Made by a program: the position numbers and the translations under genes
NCBI RefSeq assembly: GCF_014191305.1
Contig: NZ_JACHWJ010000002.1
Location: 496,001 to 560,000 of the forward strand
Length of the DNA stretch: 64,000 bases
From: Pseudoclavibacter helvolus
GTDB lineage: Bacteria; Actinomycetota; Actinomycetes; Actinomycetales; Microbacteriaceae
Direction of reading: 5' to 3'
Shown: positions 55,881-64,000 of the stretch, piece after piece
Position numbering within the stretch: the stretch's first letter is position 1
How the letters are laid out: each line of letters opens with the position of its first letter
The notes under the pieces: model-generated
Seen by the model: only the letters and a program-made list of their open reading frames with translations
Databases searched by the model: none
Told to the model about the DNA's origin: nothing

Positions 55881-58649
55881 ATGGCCAGCGTGACGAGCTT
55901 CGATGCCGCAGGTCTCCACGAATCCGCCCCCACCGCGATCGACGCTGATCGGCGCGCCTTAGGCCAGAGCCTCGAGCGTGACCCTGGCATGCCCACGAGC
56001 ACGTGGCGGCTGCGCAGCGACGCCTGGGAGTACCTGCGCTTCGCAATCAAGCGCCTCGAGTCCGGACACGAGACGGCGAGCATCCTGGATGGTGACGGCG
56101 AGATCGCCCGCAACCTGCGCGCCCTGGAAACTCTTGAGCTGTACTGGGCGGGCTTCGGGCAGCGCTACGTCGCCGAGATCCGCGAGGCCCTCGACAACGG
56201 TGAGTATTCGACGGCTCTTGAGCGCATCGGTCGGGTGGTGAGCCGCCTTCGCGGCACGAGCATCCCGGCAGACCATCGTGACGACCGGCTCGATGAGGCG
56301 GAGCGAGCCGAGCTGCAGGATGACGCTGATCCGCGTCCCCGCTTCGAGGTGCTGCTCGTCGACGAGACGACCACGGCCGATCGCGACGCTCTGCGCGCCG
56401 ATATTCTCAAGCTCCGCAGCGCCGCGGATGCGTTTGTCTACGACTACGTGATCGTGCCGTCTGCTGACGACGCCGTCGCGGCCGTGCTCACGAACCCGAA
56501 CATCCTGGCCGTGATCATTCGGCCTGGCTTCAGCGACCGCAGCCAGCAGCGCTTGAGCCGCGACATGCGCGAGACCATCGACCTCGCGCACGTCGACTCG
56601 TCCGCCGCGCTCGCGACCTCGCGCTCGAGCCTCGCATCGGTGCAGCGGGTGCTCGGTCTTGCGGACACGCTCAACACGCTGCGCCCGGAACTTGACCTGT
56701 ACCTCGTGGCCGGCGCTCACATCGAGGACCTCGCCGGCGTGCTCACGCGTCGTTTCCGTCGCGTGTTCTTGCGTGAGGACCAGCTCGAGCTGCACCTCTC
56801 GCTGCTGCGCCGCGTCTCGCACCTCTACGACACCCCGTTCTTCACGGCCATCCAGGAGCACGCGCGCCGACCCGCTGGCGTGTTCCACGCGCTTCCCATC
56901 TCGCGCGGCGGCTCGGTCGTCACCTCGAAGTGGATCACCGACCTCGTCGACTTCTACGGCCTGAACCTGCTGCTGGCGGAGACGAGCGCCACCTCCGGTG
57001 GGCTCGACTCGCTGCTCGCGCCAGTGGGGGCCATCAAGAAGTCGCAGGAGCTCGCGGCTCGCGCGTTCGGGGCGAAGCACACGTTCTTCGTCACGAATGG
57101 CACCTCGACGGCGAACAAGATCGTGCACCAGGCGCTCGTCTCGCCTGGCGACATCGTGCTCGTCGACCGCAACTGCCACAAGTCGCACCACCACGCGCTC
57201 ATGCTGACGGGCGCCCGTACCGCGTATCTGGAGGCGTACCCGCTCAACGAGTTCGCGTTCTACGGGGCCGTGCCGCTCGACCGCATCAAGCAGCTGCTGC
57301 TCGACTACCGCGCGGCCGGTCGCCTCGACGAGGTGCGCCTCGTGACGCTCACGAACTGCACCTTCGACGGCATCGTCTACGACCCAGAGCGGGTCATGGC
57401 CGAGTGCCTCGCGATCAAGCCCGACCTGGTCTTCCTGTGGGACGAGGCCTGGTTCGCGTTCGCCGCGTTCCACCCCATCACTCGCCGCCGCACGGCGATG
57501 GCGGCGGCCAAGCACCTCGAGGACCGCCTTTCGTCGAGCACCCACGCGGCCGCGTACCAGGAGCAGCGCGCCCGCCTCTTCAACCCAGAGACGGGCGAGC
57601 CCGCAGCCGACGACGTCTGGCTCGCCGAGCGGCTCCTGCCCGCACCGGATGCGCGCATCCGGGTCTACGCGACGCAGTCCACGCACAAGACCCTCACTGC
57701 GCTGCGCCAGGGCTCGATGATCCACGTCTACGACAAGGACTGGTACCGCGAGGCCGAGGAGCCGTTCCACGAGGCGTACATGACGCACACGTCGACGTCG
57801 CCGAACTACCAGATCCTCGCCTCGCTCGACCTCGGCAGGCGCCAGGTCGAGCTCGAGGGCTTCGAGCTCGTGCAGCGACAGCTCGACCTGGCGACGAGCA
57901 TCGCGCAGGCGATCGCGCGCCACCCGCTGCTGCGCCGCACCTTCCGGGTCCTCTCCGGCCACGACCTCATCCCCGCCGAGAACCGGGCCAGCGCGCGTCC
58001 CATGCCCCACCGCGACGGCTTCTCCACGATGTGGCAGGCGTGGGAAGAGGACGAGTTCGTCGTCGACCCGAGCCGCATCACCGTCGAGATCTCGCGAACG
58101 GGCGTCGACGGCGACACGTTCAAGCACGAGCACCTCATGGATCGCTACGGTATCCAGGTCAATAAGACGAGCCGCAACACGGTGCTCTTCATGACCAACA
58201 TCGGCACCTCGCGCAGCTCCGTCGGCTATCTCATCGAGGTGCTCGTGAAGCTCGCCGAGCGCTTCGAGGAGGAGCAGCAGGCACGCGAGATCGACGGCGA
58301 GCGCCCGGCCCCCGCACCGATGCCGCCGCTGCCCGACTTCAGCGCGTTCGCGCCCGACTACGCCTCGGCCGACGGCCTTCCGGACGGCGACCTCCGCACA
58401 GCGTTCTTCCGCGGCCAGCGCCGGGCCAATATCGAGCACCTGAGCCACGCGCAGCTCGCGGAGCGCGTGAAAGGTGGCAGCGAGCCCGTCTCAGCTGGTT
58501 TTGTGACCCCGTACCCGCCCGGATTCCCGGTGCTCGTCCCGGGTCAGCTCGTCACCGACGAGGTGCTCGACTTCATGGCCGTGCTCGACACCCGCGAGAT
58601 CCACGGCTACGACCCGGTGCGCGGCTACCGCATCCTGCGCGAAGACTGA
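55881..58649 (+). CDS. Orn/Lys/Arg decarboxylase, large form
   Basis: 922 residues, fold type I PLP decarboxylase, clearly longer than the 710-760 of enterobacterial forms. An N-terminal wing/regulatory region of about 330 residues precedes the PLP domain: AAPVG-like LLAPVGAIKKSQELAARAFGAKH... in short stretches, FFVTNGTSTANKIVHQAL, NCHKSHHHALMLTGA, LTNCTFDGIVYDP, LWDEAWFAFAAFHP and the Schiff-base lysine K603 in QSTHKTLTALRQGSMIH. The C-terminal domain follows. It removes CO2 from a basic amino acid to give a polyamine or agmatine; which one cannot be told. Acid resistance or polyamine synthesis are the likely roles. Confidence 0.9.
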   Translation: MASVTSFDAAGLHESAPTAIDADRRALGQSLERDPGMPTSTWRLRSDAWEYLRFAIKRLESGHETASILDGDGEIARNLRALETLELYWAGFGQRYVAEIREALDNGEYSTALERIGRVVSRLRGTSIPADHRDDRLDEAERAELQDDADPRPRFEVLLVDETTTADRDALRADILKLRSAADAFVYDYVIVPSADDAVAAVLTNPNILAVIIRPGFSDRSQQRLSRDMRETIDLAHVDSSAALATSRSSLASVQRVLGLADTLNTLRPELDLYLVAGAHIEDLAGVLTRRFRRVFLREDQLELHLSLLRRVSHLYDTPFFTAIQEHARRPAGVFHALPISRGGSVVTSKWITDLVDFYGLNLLLAETSATSGGLDSLLAPVGAIKKSQELAARAFGAKHTFFVTNGTSTANKIVHQALVSPGDIVLVDRNCHKSHHHALMLTGARTAYLEAYPLNEFAFYGAVPLDRIKQLLLDYRAAGRLDEVRLVTLTNCTFDGIVYDPERVMAECLAIKPDLVFLWDEAWFAFAAFHPITRRRTAMAAAKHLEDRLSSSTHAAAYQEQRARLFNPETGEPAADDVWLAERLLPAPDARIRVYATQSTHKTLTALRQGSMIHVYDKDWYREAEEPFHEAYMTHTSTSPNYQILASLDLGRRQVELEGFELVQRQLDLATSIAQAIARHPLLRRTFRVLSGHDLIPAENRASARPMPHRDGFSTMWQAWEEDEFVVDPSRITVEISRTGVDGDTFKHEHLMDRYGIQVNKTSRNTVLFMTNIGTSRSSVGYLIEVLVKLAERFEEEQQAREIDGERPAPAPMPPLPDFSAFAPDYASADGLPDGDLRTAFFRGQRRANIEHLSHAQLAERVKGGSEPVSAGFVTPYPPGFPVLVPGQLVTDEVLDFMAVLDTREIHGYDPVRGYRILRED

Positions 58650-59035
58650 TCCCCGCTCGAGTCGGCGGCGGCGAGCACGTCGTCGGTTCGCTCGTCGAAC
58701 GCATCACGCGAGACGAGCACTTCCTCGATGTGGGCTTCTGCCCAGACTTGAAGGGCGAGCAGCGGGGCTTCGGGGCTCGTCCCCAACGGCGTCAGCGCGT
58801 AGACGCGATGGCCGTCCCTCTCAGCTCGCTCGAGCATCCCGTCGCGCTCGAGTGACCGCAGGGTGTCGACCAGCACCTTCTTCGAGATGCCCTCGATCGT
58901 GCGGTGGAGTTCGCTGAATCGCTTTGGCCCCTGCGAGAGGGTGATGACGATCATCGCCGTCCACTTGTTCGCGATCTGGGCGAGCGACGTGCGCGACGGG
59001 CAGGTCGCGGAGAAGACGTTCCACTTCGGGCTCAC
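58625..59035 (-). CDS. HxlR-family transcriptional regulator
   Basis: 136 residues. The HxlR winged helix is clear: CPSRTSLAQIANKWTAMIVITLSQGPKRFSELHRTIEGISKKVLVDTLRSLERDGMLER (in overlapping motif pieces), including the conserved Cys12 that senses oxidants or electrophiles in some members. It is divergent from the NTF2-like gene at 59149, which it probably controls. Its 3' end overlaps the decarboxylase gene by 25 bases on the opposite strand. Confidence 0.9.
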   Translation of the reverse strand: MSPKWNVFSATCPSRTSLAQIANKWTAMIVITLSQGPKRFSELHRTIEGISKKVLVDTLRSLERDGMLERAERDGHRVYALTPLGTSPEAPLLALQVWAEAHIEEVLVSRDAFDERTDDVLAAADSSGDQSSRRMR

Positions 59036-59148
59036 GGGTGACCTCTTGTCGACGGGATGCTGGCTTGGTTCGGGATGCGGTTGGTCACGGTTAAGTGACC
59101 TGCGCCCGGTGCGTAGAACTGGAGGTACACCGAGAGAGGAACACCATC

Positions 59149-59535
59149 ATGAACGCATTCGAGACCTTCACCAAGTACGACACGAGCCTGGCTGCTGGGG
59201 ACCTGCCCGCCGTCGCCGCCATTCTCGCCCCCGACGTGATCTGGCATCAGCCGGGCAACAACCCGCTGTCGGGTCGAGCTGTCGGGCCGGAGGGTGTGCT
59301 CGCCCACCTCGGCCGTTTCTTCGAGCTCAGCAGCGGAAGCTTCCGCCTTGCGACCAAAACGGCAGCCGCGAACGGCGACCTCGTTGTGGCCACCGTCGAG
59401 TTCTCGGCGCAGCGCGAGGGACGGACGCCGCTGGCGCAGTCGGGCATCGACGTATTCCGGATCGTCGACGGGCACATCGCCGAGGTCTGGCTCTTCAGCG
59501 AGGACCAGGCAGCCGAGGACGAGTTCTGGTCGTGA
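59149..59535 (+). CDS. NTF2/SnoaL-like protein
   Basis: 128 residues: MNAFETFTKYDTSLAAGDL, IWHQPGNNPLSGRAVGPEGVLAHLGRFFELSSG and GIDVFRIVDGHIAEVWLFSEDQ, the standard cone-shaped SnoaL/ketosteroid-isomerase-like pattern. Function ranges from isomerase to binding protein. The ATG follows GAGAGAGGA. Divergence from an HxlR gene suggests induction by a reactive compound. Confidence 0.87.
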   Translation: MNAFETFTKYDTSLAAGDLPAVAAILAPDVIWHQPGNNPLSGRAVGPEGVLAHLGRFFELSSGSFRLATKTAAANGDLVVATVEFSAQREGRTPLAQSGIDVFRIVDGHIAEVWLFSEDQAAEDEFWS

Positions 59536-59558
59536 TGGTTTACCTCCCCTGAGCGGGA

Positions 59559-59610
59559 ATACCTTCTGGGGGTATACGGTTGCATCTGGCGTACATACCC
59601 CCAGGGGGCA
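59559..59610 (+). promoter_or_regulatory. CsoR-type copper operator region
   Basis: Two GC-rich dyads are present: ATACCTTCTGGGGGTAT (59559-59575) and ATACCCCCAGGGGGCA (59595-59610). They resemble known CsoR sites, which have TACCCC and GGGGTA half-sites. They lie just upstream of copZ in an operon that ends with csoR, so autoregulation by Cu(I) is expected. Confidence 0.65.
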
Positions 59611-59633
59611 CTGCCCCGGATAAGGAGACCTCC

Positions 59634-59843
59634 ATGACCAGCACCACGTACCAAGTCACCGGAATGACCTGCGCCCACTGCGAGCGCGCCGTCACCCAGG
59701 AAGTCAGTGACCTGGCAGGTGTGGAACGCGTCGCTGTCTCCGCCGAGACCGGCGAGCTCGTGGTCGAGAGCGCTGCACCGCTCGACGACGCGGCCGTCAT
59801 CGCGGCCGTCGACGAGGCCGGCTACGCAGCGATCCGAGCCTGA
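59634..59843 (+). CDS. copZ: Copper chaperone CopZ
   Basis: 69 residues, a single HMA domain with GMTCAHC (C13 and C16), followed by the usual beta-alpha pattern to AVIAAVDEAGYAAI. It carries Cu(I) to the ATPase CopA. The ATG follows AAGGAG. First gene of copZ - small membrane protein - copA - csoR. Confidence 0.94.
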   Translation: MTSTTYQVTGMTCAHCERAVTQEVSDLAGVERVAVSAETGELVVESAAPLDDAAVIAAVDEAGYAAIRA

Positions 59844-59844
59844 C

Positions 59845-60060
59845 GTGAACGCGCCAGTCAAGCTCAGCCTTTACGCCGCGCTGCTCGCAGCGGTCTTCGG
59901 CGCGGCCTTCTTCACGGCGCAGGTCGTCGCTGAGGCGGACCGGGCTGGCGACTGGCGCCCGCAGCTGCAGCAGACCGCGCAGACTCCGAGTCCAACGGAG
60001 TTGCCGGACAGTGCTGATGAGCACTCGGAGGCGCCACAGCACGGGGAGGGTGAGAAGTGA
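59845..60060 (+). CDS. Small single-pass membrane protein in the copper operon
   Basis: 71 residues from a GTG one base after the copZ stop. One membrane segment ([22 protein letters not shown], about 7-28) is followed by a polar tail of about 40 residues ending [16 protein letters not shown] with His and acidic residues that could bind metal. Its stop overlaps the copA GTG by four bases, so it is co-expressed. Similar small proteins sit between copZ and copA in other actinobacteria; no function is established that I know of. Confidence 0.8.
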   Translation: MNAPVKLSLYAALLAAVFGAAFFTAQVVAEADRAGDWRPQLQQTAQTPSPTELPDSADEHSEAPQHGEGEK

Positions 60061-62339
60061 GCGCAACAACCGATATCGAGCTGGAGATCGGTGGCATGAC
60101 CTGCGCGTCCTGCGCGATGCGCATCGAGAAGAAGCTCAACAAGCTCGAGGGCGTGACCGCGAGTGTCAACTATGCGACGGAGAAAGCGCGTGTTCACGCG
60201 CCAGAGGGCCTCGACCCCCAGTCACTTATCGACGAGGTCGAGAAGACCGGCTACACCGCTGTGCTCCCTGTGCCAGAGCAACACAACGCTGAGGGGACGA
60301 CCGTCGGGGATACGGACCCCGAGCTCACGAGCCTGCGGCAGCGTCTCATCGGCAGCATCGCGCTCGCCGTCCCCGTCATCGTCCTGGCCATGGTGCCGGC
60401 GTTTCAGTTCACGCACTGGCAGTGGGCGTCCCTCGCCCTGGCATCCCCGGTCATCGTCTGGGGTGCCTGGCCGTTCCACCGGGCCGCGTGGCTGAACCTT
60501 CGGCACGGCACCGCCACGATGGACACGCTCATCTCCGTCGGCACGATCGCCGCGTTTGTGTGGTCGCTCTACGCCCTTTTCTTCGGAACGGCCGGTGAGG
60601 CGGGGATGAAGCACCCGTTCGAATTCACGATCGCGCCGTCCGACGGAGCTGCCAACATCTACCTGGAGGTGGCTGCCGGCGTGACGATGTTCGTGCTGGC
60701 GGGCCGCTACTTCGAGAAGCGATCCAAGCGGCAGGCGAGCGCAGCCCTGCGCGCGTTGCTTGAACTCGGAGCGAAAGACGTCGCCGTTCTGCGCGGGGGA
60801 GCAGAACAGCGCATCCCCATCGGCGAACTCGCCGTTGGCGACGAATTCGTGGTGCGCCCTGGCGAGAAGATCGCGACGGACGGCGTCGTCGTCGGAGGTC
60901 GCTCGGCTGTCGATGCGTCCATGCTCACTGGCGAGTCAGTGCCGGTTGAGGTCATCGAAGGAGACCGAGTTGTCGGTGCGACGCTCAACGCAGGCGGGCG
61001 GCTCGTCGTGCGTGCGGCCAAGGTCGGGGGAGATACGCAGCTCGCGCAGATGGCGAAGCTCGTCGAGGACGCCCAGACCGGCAAGGCGGAGGTGCAACGC
61101 CTCGCCGACCGAATCTCGGGCGTCTTTGTGCCGATCGTCATCGCTATCTCGGTCGCGACCCTCGGAGCCTGGCTCGGTGCAGGTTTCCCCGTCGCGGTAG
61201 CCTTCACGGCGGCCGTCGCCGTGCTCATCATCGCGTGCCCGTGCGCGCTTGGCCTCGCGACCCCGACCGCGCTGCTCGTGGGCACGGGCCGGGGCGCGCA
61301 GCTCGGGATCCTCATCAAGGGGCCGGAGGTGCTCGAGTCGACTCGAAGCGTCGACACCATCGTCGTCGACAAGACCGGCACCGTCACGAGCGGCAAAATG
61401 GAGCTCGTGGGAGCCTGGGCGGCCGACGGCGTCGAACGGGGCGAGCTCCTGCGCCTCGCCGGCGCCCTTGAGGCGGCATCGGAGCATCCCATCGCCCGGG
61501 CACTCGCCGCAGGCGCCGCAGCCGAGGTCGGTGCGCTTCCAGAAGTAGAGAATTTCCAGAACCACGAGGGCACTGGCGTGCAGGGCATCGTCGAGGGCCA
61601 CCTGGTTGTCGTCGGGCGCGAGAAGCTGCTCGCCGATTGGGCCATCCCGCTCGACGGAGGACTCGCGGAGCGCAAGCGACACGCAGAGTCCCTCGGACAG
61701 ACCACGGTTATCGTGGCCTGGGATGGCGCGGCTCGCGGCGTGCTCGCGGTCGCCGACACCATCAAGCCGACCAGCGCGCAGGCGATCGCCGAGCTACGGA
61801 GCCTCGGGCTCCGCCCCGTGCTGCTCACCGGCGACAACACGACCGTCGCTGAGCAGGTCGCCGAGGCCGTCGGCATCTCTGAGGTGATCGCGGAGGTGCT
61901 GCCGCAGGAGAAAGTCGACGTGATCCGTCGTCTGCAGGACGAGGGCCACGTCGTCGCAATGGTGGGTGACGGGGTCAACGATGCGGCGGCGCTCGCGCAG
62001 GCCGACCTTGGTCTTGCCATGGGAACCGGCTCGGACATCGCGATCGAGGCGGCCGACGTCACGCTTGTCCGTGACGACTTGTTGGCTGCATTGGATGCGA
62101 TCCGCCTGTCCCGACGCACGCTCGGCACGATCAAGGGCAACCTCTTCTGGGCCTTCGCCTACAACATCGCGGCGATCCCCCTGGCGGCGCTCGGGATGCT
62201 CAACCCCATGCTGGCGGGCGCCGCCATGGCGTTCTCCAGCGTGTTCGTCGTCGGGAACAGCCTCCGACTGCGCGCTTTCCGTGGCGTGAAGAGCACCACG
62301 ACATCTCTCGACAGCAACCCAAGGAAGGCAACGTCATGA
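60057..62339 (+). CDS. copA: Copper-exporting P1B-type ATPase CopA
   Basis: 760 residues. N-terminal HMA domain [16 protein letters not shown] (C16, C19), eight membrane segments, the ion-channel motif CPC (C394 to C396) in [16 protein letters not shown], the phosphorylated Asp438 in [11 protein letters not shown], the nucleotide-binding HP dipeptide in [12 protein letters not shown] and the hinge [18 protein letters not shown]. It pumps Cu(I) out of the cell. It starts with GTG overlapping the small membrane gene and ends overlapping csoR (ATGA). Confidence 0.96.
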   Translation: MSATTDIELEIGGMTCASCAMRIEKKLNKLEGVTASVNYATEKARVHAPEGLDPQSLIDEVEKTGYTAVLPVPEQHNAEGTTVGDTDPELTSLRQRLIGSIALAVPVIVLAMVPAFQFTHWQWASLALASPVIVWGAWPFHRAAWLNLRHGTATMDTLISVGTIAAFVWSLYALFFGTAGEAGMKHPFEFTIAPSDGAANIYLEVAAGVTMFVLAGRYFEKRSKRQASAALRALLELGAKDVAVLRGGAEQRIPIGELAVGDEFVVRPGEKIATDGVVVGGRSAVDASMLTGESVPVEVIEGDRVVGATLNAGGRLVVRAAKVGGDTQLAQMAKLVEDAQTGKAEVQRLADRISGVFVPIVIAISVATLGAWLGAGFPVAVAFTAAVAVLIIACPCALGLATPTALLVGTGRGAQLGILIKGPEVLESTRSVDTIVVDKTGTVTSGKMELVGAWAADGVERGELLRLAGALEAASEHPIARALAAGAAAEVGALPEVENFQNHEGTGVQGIVEGHLVVVGREKLLADWAIPLDGGLAERKRHAESLGQTTVIVAWDGAARGVLAVADTIKPTSAQAIAELRSLGLRPVLLTGDNTTVAEQVAEAVGISEVIAEVLPQEKVDVIRRLQDEGHVVAMVGDGVNDAAALAQADLGLAMGTGSDIAIEAADVTLVRDDLLAALDAIRLSRRTLGTIKGNLFWAFAYNIAAIPLAALGMLNPMLAGAAMAFSSVFVVGNSLRLRAFRGVKSTTTSLDSNPRKATS

Positions 62340-62650
62340 GCGACACCACCGAGACGGGCGGCCACGCCCACCACGGCTACATCGAAGACAAGAGCAAGTA
62401 CCTCACGCGACTGAAGCGCATCGAGGGCCAGGCGAGGGGCATCCATCGGATGGTCGACGAGGAGCAGTACTGCATCGACATCCTCACGCAAATCTCGGCG
62501 GTCACGTCTGCCCTCGAGAACGTGGCGCTCGGGCTCATGGACGACCACCTCAAGCACTGCGTCGCGGACGCTGTCAAGCTTGGCGGCGCTGAGGGAGAAC
62601 TGAAGCTCAAGGAAGCGTCTGACGCCATCGCGCGCCTCGTGCGCAGCTGA
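62336..62650 (+). CDS. csoR: Copper-sensing repressor CsoR
   Basis: 104 residues. The Cu(I) ligands are present with canonical spacing: C46, H71 and C75 in EEQYCIDIL and [28 protein letters not shown] is the DNA-binding helix of the family. With Cu(I) bound it leaves the operator. A His-containing N-terminal tail (GGHAHHGY) may also touch metal. Last gene of the operon. Confidence 0.95.
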   Translation: MSDTTETGGHAHHGYIEDKSKYLTRLKRIEGQARGIHRMVDEEQYCIDILTQISAVTSALENVALGLMDDHLKHCVADAVKLGGAEGELKLKEASDAIARLVRS

Positions 62651-62775
62651 GCGACTCTCGCCGCGAGCGCGGTGGCGGTGAGGCTCTTACGGCCTGCAGG
62701 CGCAGGATGCTCGGAGGCAGTACCCGCGAAAATGACTCCCAGCGGAAACAGGTGCTCGCTAGGATCGGTCGCACC

Positions 62776-63597
62776 ATGAGCGCACAACAGGAAATCATCA
62801 CGGCCCTCGGCGTCAAGCCGGTCATCGACCCCGCAGGGGAGGTTCGCGCGCGGATCTCCTTCATGCGGGAGTACCTCGCGGCGACCGGCGCCAAGGGGCT
62901 CGTGCTCGGTATCAGTGGCGGCCAGGACTCTTCGCTGCTCGGCAAGCTCGCACAGCTCGCGGTTGAGCAGGTTCGAGCCGAGGGCGGCGAGGCGACGTTC
63001 GTTGCAGTGCGTCTCCCGCACGGCGTGCAGGCGGACGAAGACGATGCGCAGCTTGCCCTGGAGTTCATCCAGCCGGACGAGCGGATCACCTTCGACATCA
63101 AGCCGGCGACGGACGGCCTGCAGCAGGCCTTCCTCAGCGCCACGGGGCGCGCCATCACGGACTTCAACAAGGGCAACTCGAAGGCTCGGCAGCGCATGAT
63201 CGCGCAGTACGCGATCGCGGGCGAGCGCGGGTTCCTCGTGCTCGGCACAGACCACGCGGCCGAGGCCGTCACGGGCTTCTTCACGAAGTACGGCGACGGC
63301 GGCACCGACCTCAACCCACTTGCTGGCCTGACAAAAGCCCAGGGGCGTCAGCTACTTGAGGAGCTCGGCGCACCGGAGCGCCTCTACGTCAAGGCGCCGA
63401 CGGCCGACCTGCTCGACGAGACACCTGGACAGACCGACGAGGCGAACCTCGGTCTCAGCTACACGCAGATCGACACGTACCTGACCGGCGGCGACGTCGG
63501 CGCGGAGACGTCAGCTCGTATCGAGGCGCTCTACCGGAAGACCGAACACAAGCGGCAGCTTCCCGTGCTGCCCACCGACACGTGGTGGCGTGGCTAG
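62776..63597 (+). CDS. nadE: NH3-dependent NAD synthetase
   Basis: 273 residues, the short ammonia-dependent form. The PP-loop is [21 protein letters not shown] from about S47. ALSA-type [54 protein letters not shown] (in shorter motif parts) and the C-terminal [15 protein letters not shown] confirm the family. It makes NAD from deamido-NAD. I chose the ATG at 62776; TAGGAT at 62760-62765 is a likely -10 box. Its TAG stop shares CTAG with the stop of the convergent gene. Confidence 0.95.
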   Translation: MSAQQEIITALGVKPVIDPAGEVRARISFMREYLAATGAKGLVLGISGGQDSSLLGKLAQLAVEQVRAEGGEATFVAVRLPHGVQADEDDAQLALEFIQPDERITFDIKPATDGLQQAFLSATGRAITDFNKGNSKARQRMIAQYAIAGERGFLVLGTDHAAEAVTGFFTKYGDGGTDLNPLAGLTKAQGRQLLEELGAPERLYVKAPTADLLDETPGQTDEANLGLSYTQIDTYLTGGDVGAETSARIEALYRKTEHKRQLPVLPTDTWWRG

Positions 63598-63878
63598 AGG
63601 TATCGAAAGGCCGTGACGGCTTCGGCGAAGTCTGCGAACTCGTCGAGTGTGAGAAACGCGGTGGACGTTCGGCTCATGCGCGTGGCGGCGTAGGCCACGC
63701 CCGTGCCGTGTCGGTGTTCCTCGACGTACCCGCGCACTGCGCCGTTTGGGCCAGTCACCCGCCACCGCGCGGCGTGCACCTGCGTGGCGGTGAGCCCCGC
63801 GAAGCGGCGCGTGAACGGGCCCGTGCGGGGCGTCAGCGTGGGAGCCGGTGTGGACTGAGCGAGCTGTGTCGAGGTCAT
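63594..63878 (-). CDS. Small protein of unknown function
   Basis: 94 residues, soluble, beginning with a Thr/Pro-rich tail, then [44 protein letters not shown] and [20 protein letters not shown] recognise no family. It converges on nadE, the two stops sharing a CTAG. The ATG at 63878 is the only plausible start. Confidence 0.65.
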   Translation of the reverse strand: MTSTQLAQSTPAPTLTPRTGPFTRRFAGLTATQVHAARWRVTGPNGAVRGYVEEHRHGTGVAYAATRMSRTSTAFLTLDEFADFAEAVTAFRYL

Positions 63879-63961
63879 GTCGTCAGGCTAGGTGCGACCA
63901 CCGACGTTCTTCGGGCAGGCGGAGTTCGCGCAGGGCTGAGCCACGACGTCGCCCACCCGCG

Positions 63962-63967
63962 TAGCCT
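63962..63967 (+). promoter_or_regulatory. Putative -10 box (TAGCCT), leaderless
   Basis: TAGCCT ends six bases before the ATG at 63974. Confidence 0.45.
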
Positions 63968-63973
63968 TGGCGC

Positions 63974-64000
63974 ATGACCGAATTCGTGCTTGCAGGTGGC
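63974..64000 (+). CDS. Start of a gene cut by the window edge
   Basis: Nine codons, MTEFVLAGG, run off the right end. The promoter-like TAGCCT at the recurrent six-base distance supports a real start. The glycine-rich beginning would fit a nucleotide-binding fold, but nothing more can be said. Confidence 0.5.

Noticed and set aside
55959-58448. An 829-codon minus-strand frame inside the decarboxylase gene
   Set aside because: Shadow of a gene with intact PLP motifs; no start site, no recognisable domain.

Overview
The window is GC-rich chromosomal DNA from an actinobacterium, most likely of the family Microbacteriaceae. Supporting signs are the iscS/mnmA/ligA/gatCAB neighbourhood, a full TreX-TreY-TreZ trehalose operon, a thiamine riboswitch ahead of ykoEDC, and repeated short-leader promoters in which a TAnnnT box ends six bases before the start codon. 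Genus cannot be fixed from the sequence alone.

Layout. 1-10.4 kb: 3' part of a GlgX-type debranching enzyme, a cysteine desulfurase, an ABC exporter, a frameshifted VIT1-type transporter, a divergent MFS/TetR-MFS pair and a membrane-anchored HTH protein. 10.5-22.1 kb: mnmA, a small membrane protein, ligA, a long Pro/Gln-rich protein, gatC-gatA-gatB and a Lys-rich repeat protein. 22.15-24.23 kb: an IS5-family element and an IS630-family element inserted one into the other's target site. 24.2-27.7 kb: acyl-CoA ligase, DNA polymerase IV and a DUF2277 protein. 27.7-34.7 kb: an accessory island. An intact IS3-family element and a truncated copy of it share a 519-bp direct repeat and bracket a 5.7-kb segment with a Thr/Pro-rich protein, a second IS3 element, an IS110 element and an alpha/beta hydrolase. 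The outer flanks of the pair carry the same 4-bp target duplication, so the segment looks like a circle integrated by homologous recombination into a resident IS. 34.9-41.3 kb: treX-treY-treZ. 41.4-45.5 kb: a GerW-like protein, then a TPP riboswitch controlling ykoE-ykoD-ykoC and a P-loop kinase-like gene. 45.6-51.8 kb: palindromic repeats, a frameshifted lipoprotein, a minimal zincin, a methyltransferase, trpF, a LysR/EamA pair, tRNA-His and orn. 51.9-59.5 kb: tRNA-Arg, a GDSL hydrolase, an unrecognised cysteine-bearing protein, a CPBP protein with a divergent TetR, a large Orn/Lys/Arg decarboxylase and an HxlR/NTF2 pair. 59.6-62.65 kb: a copper operon (copZ, small membrane protein, copA, csoR). 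The end holds nadE, a small gene and the first codons of another gene.

How the genes work together. IscS-type desulfurase and MnmA are partners in 2-thiouridylation of tRNA. GatCAB makes Gln-tRNA(Gln) by transamidation. TreX debranches glycogen, TreY makes maltooligosyl-trehalose and TreZ releases trehalose. The riboswitch, YkoE, YkoD and YkoC form a thiamine-related uptake system. CopZ hands Cu(I) to CopA under CsoR control. I found no CRISPR array, prophage or restriction system. The most notable structures are the IS-bracketed segment, the nested ISs and several intergenic palindromic or paired repeats.
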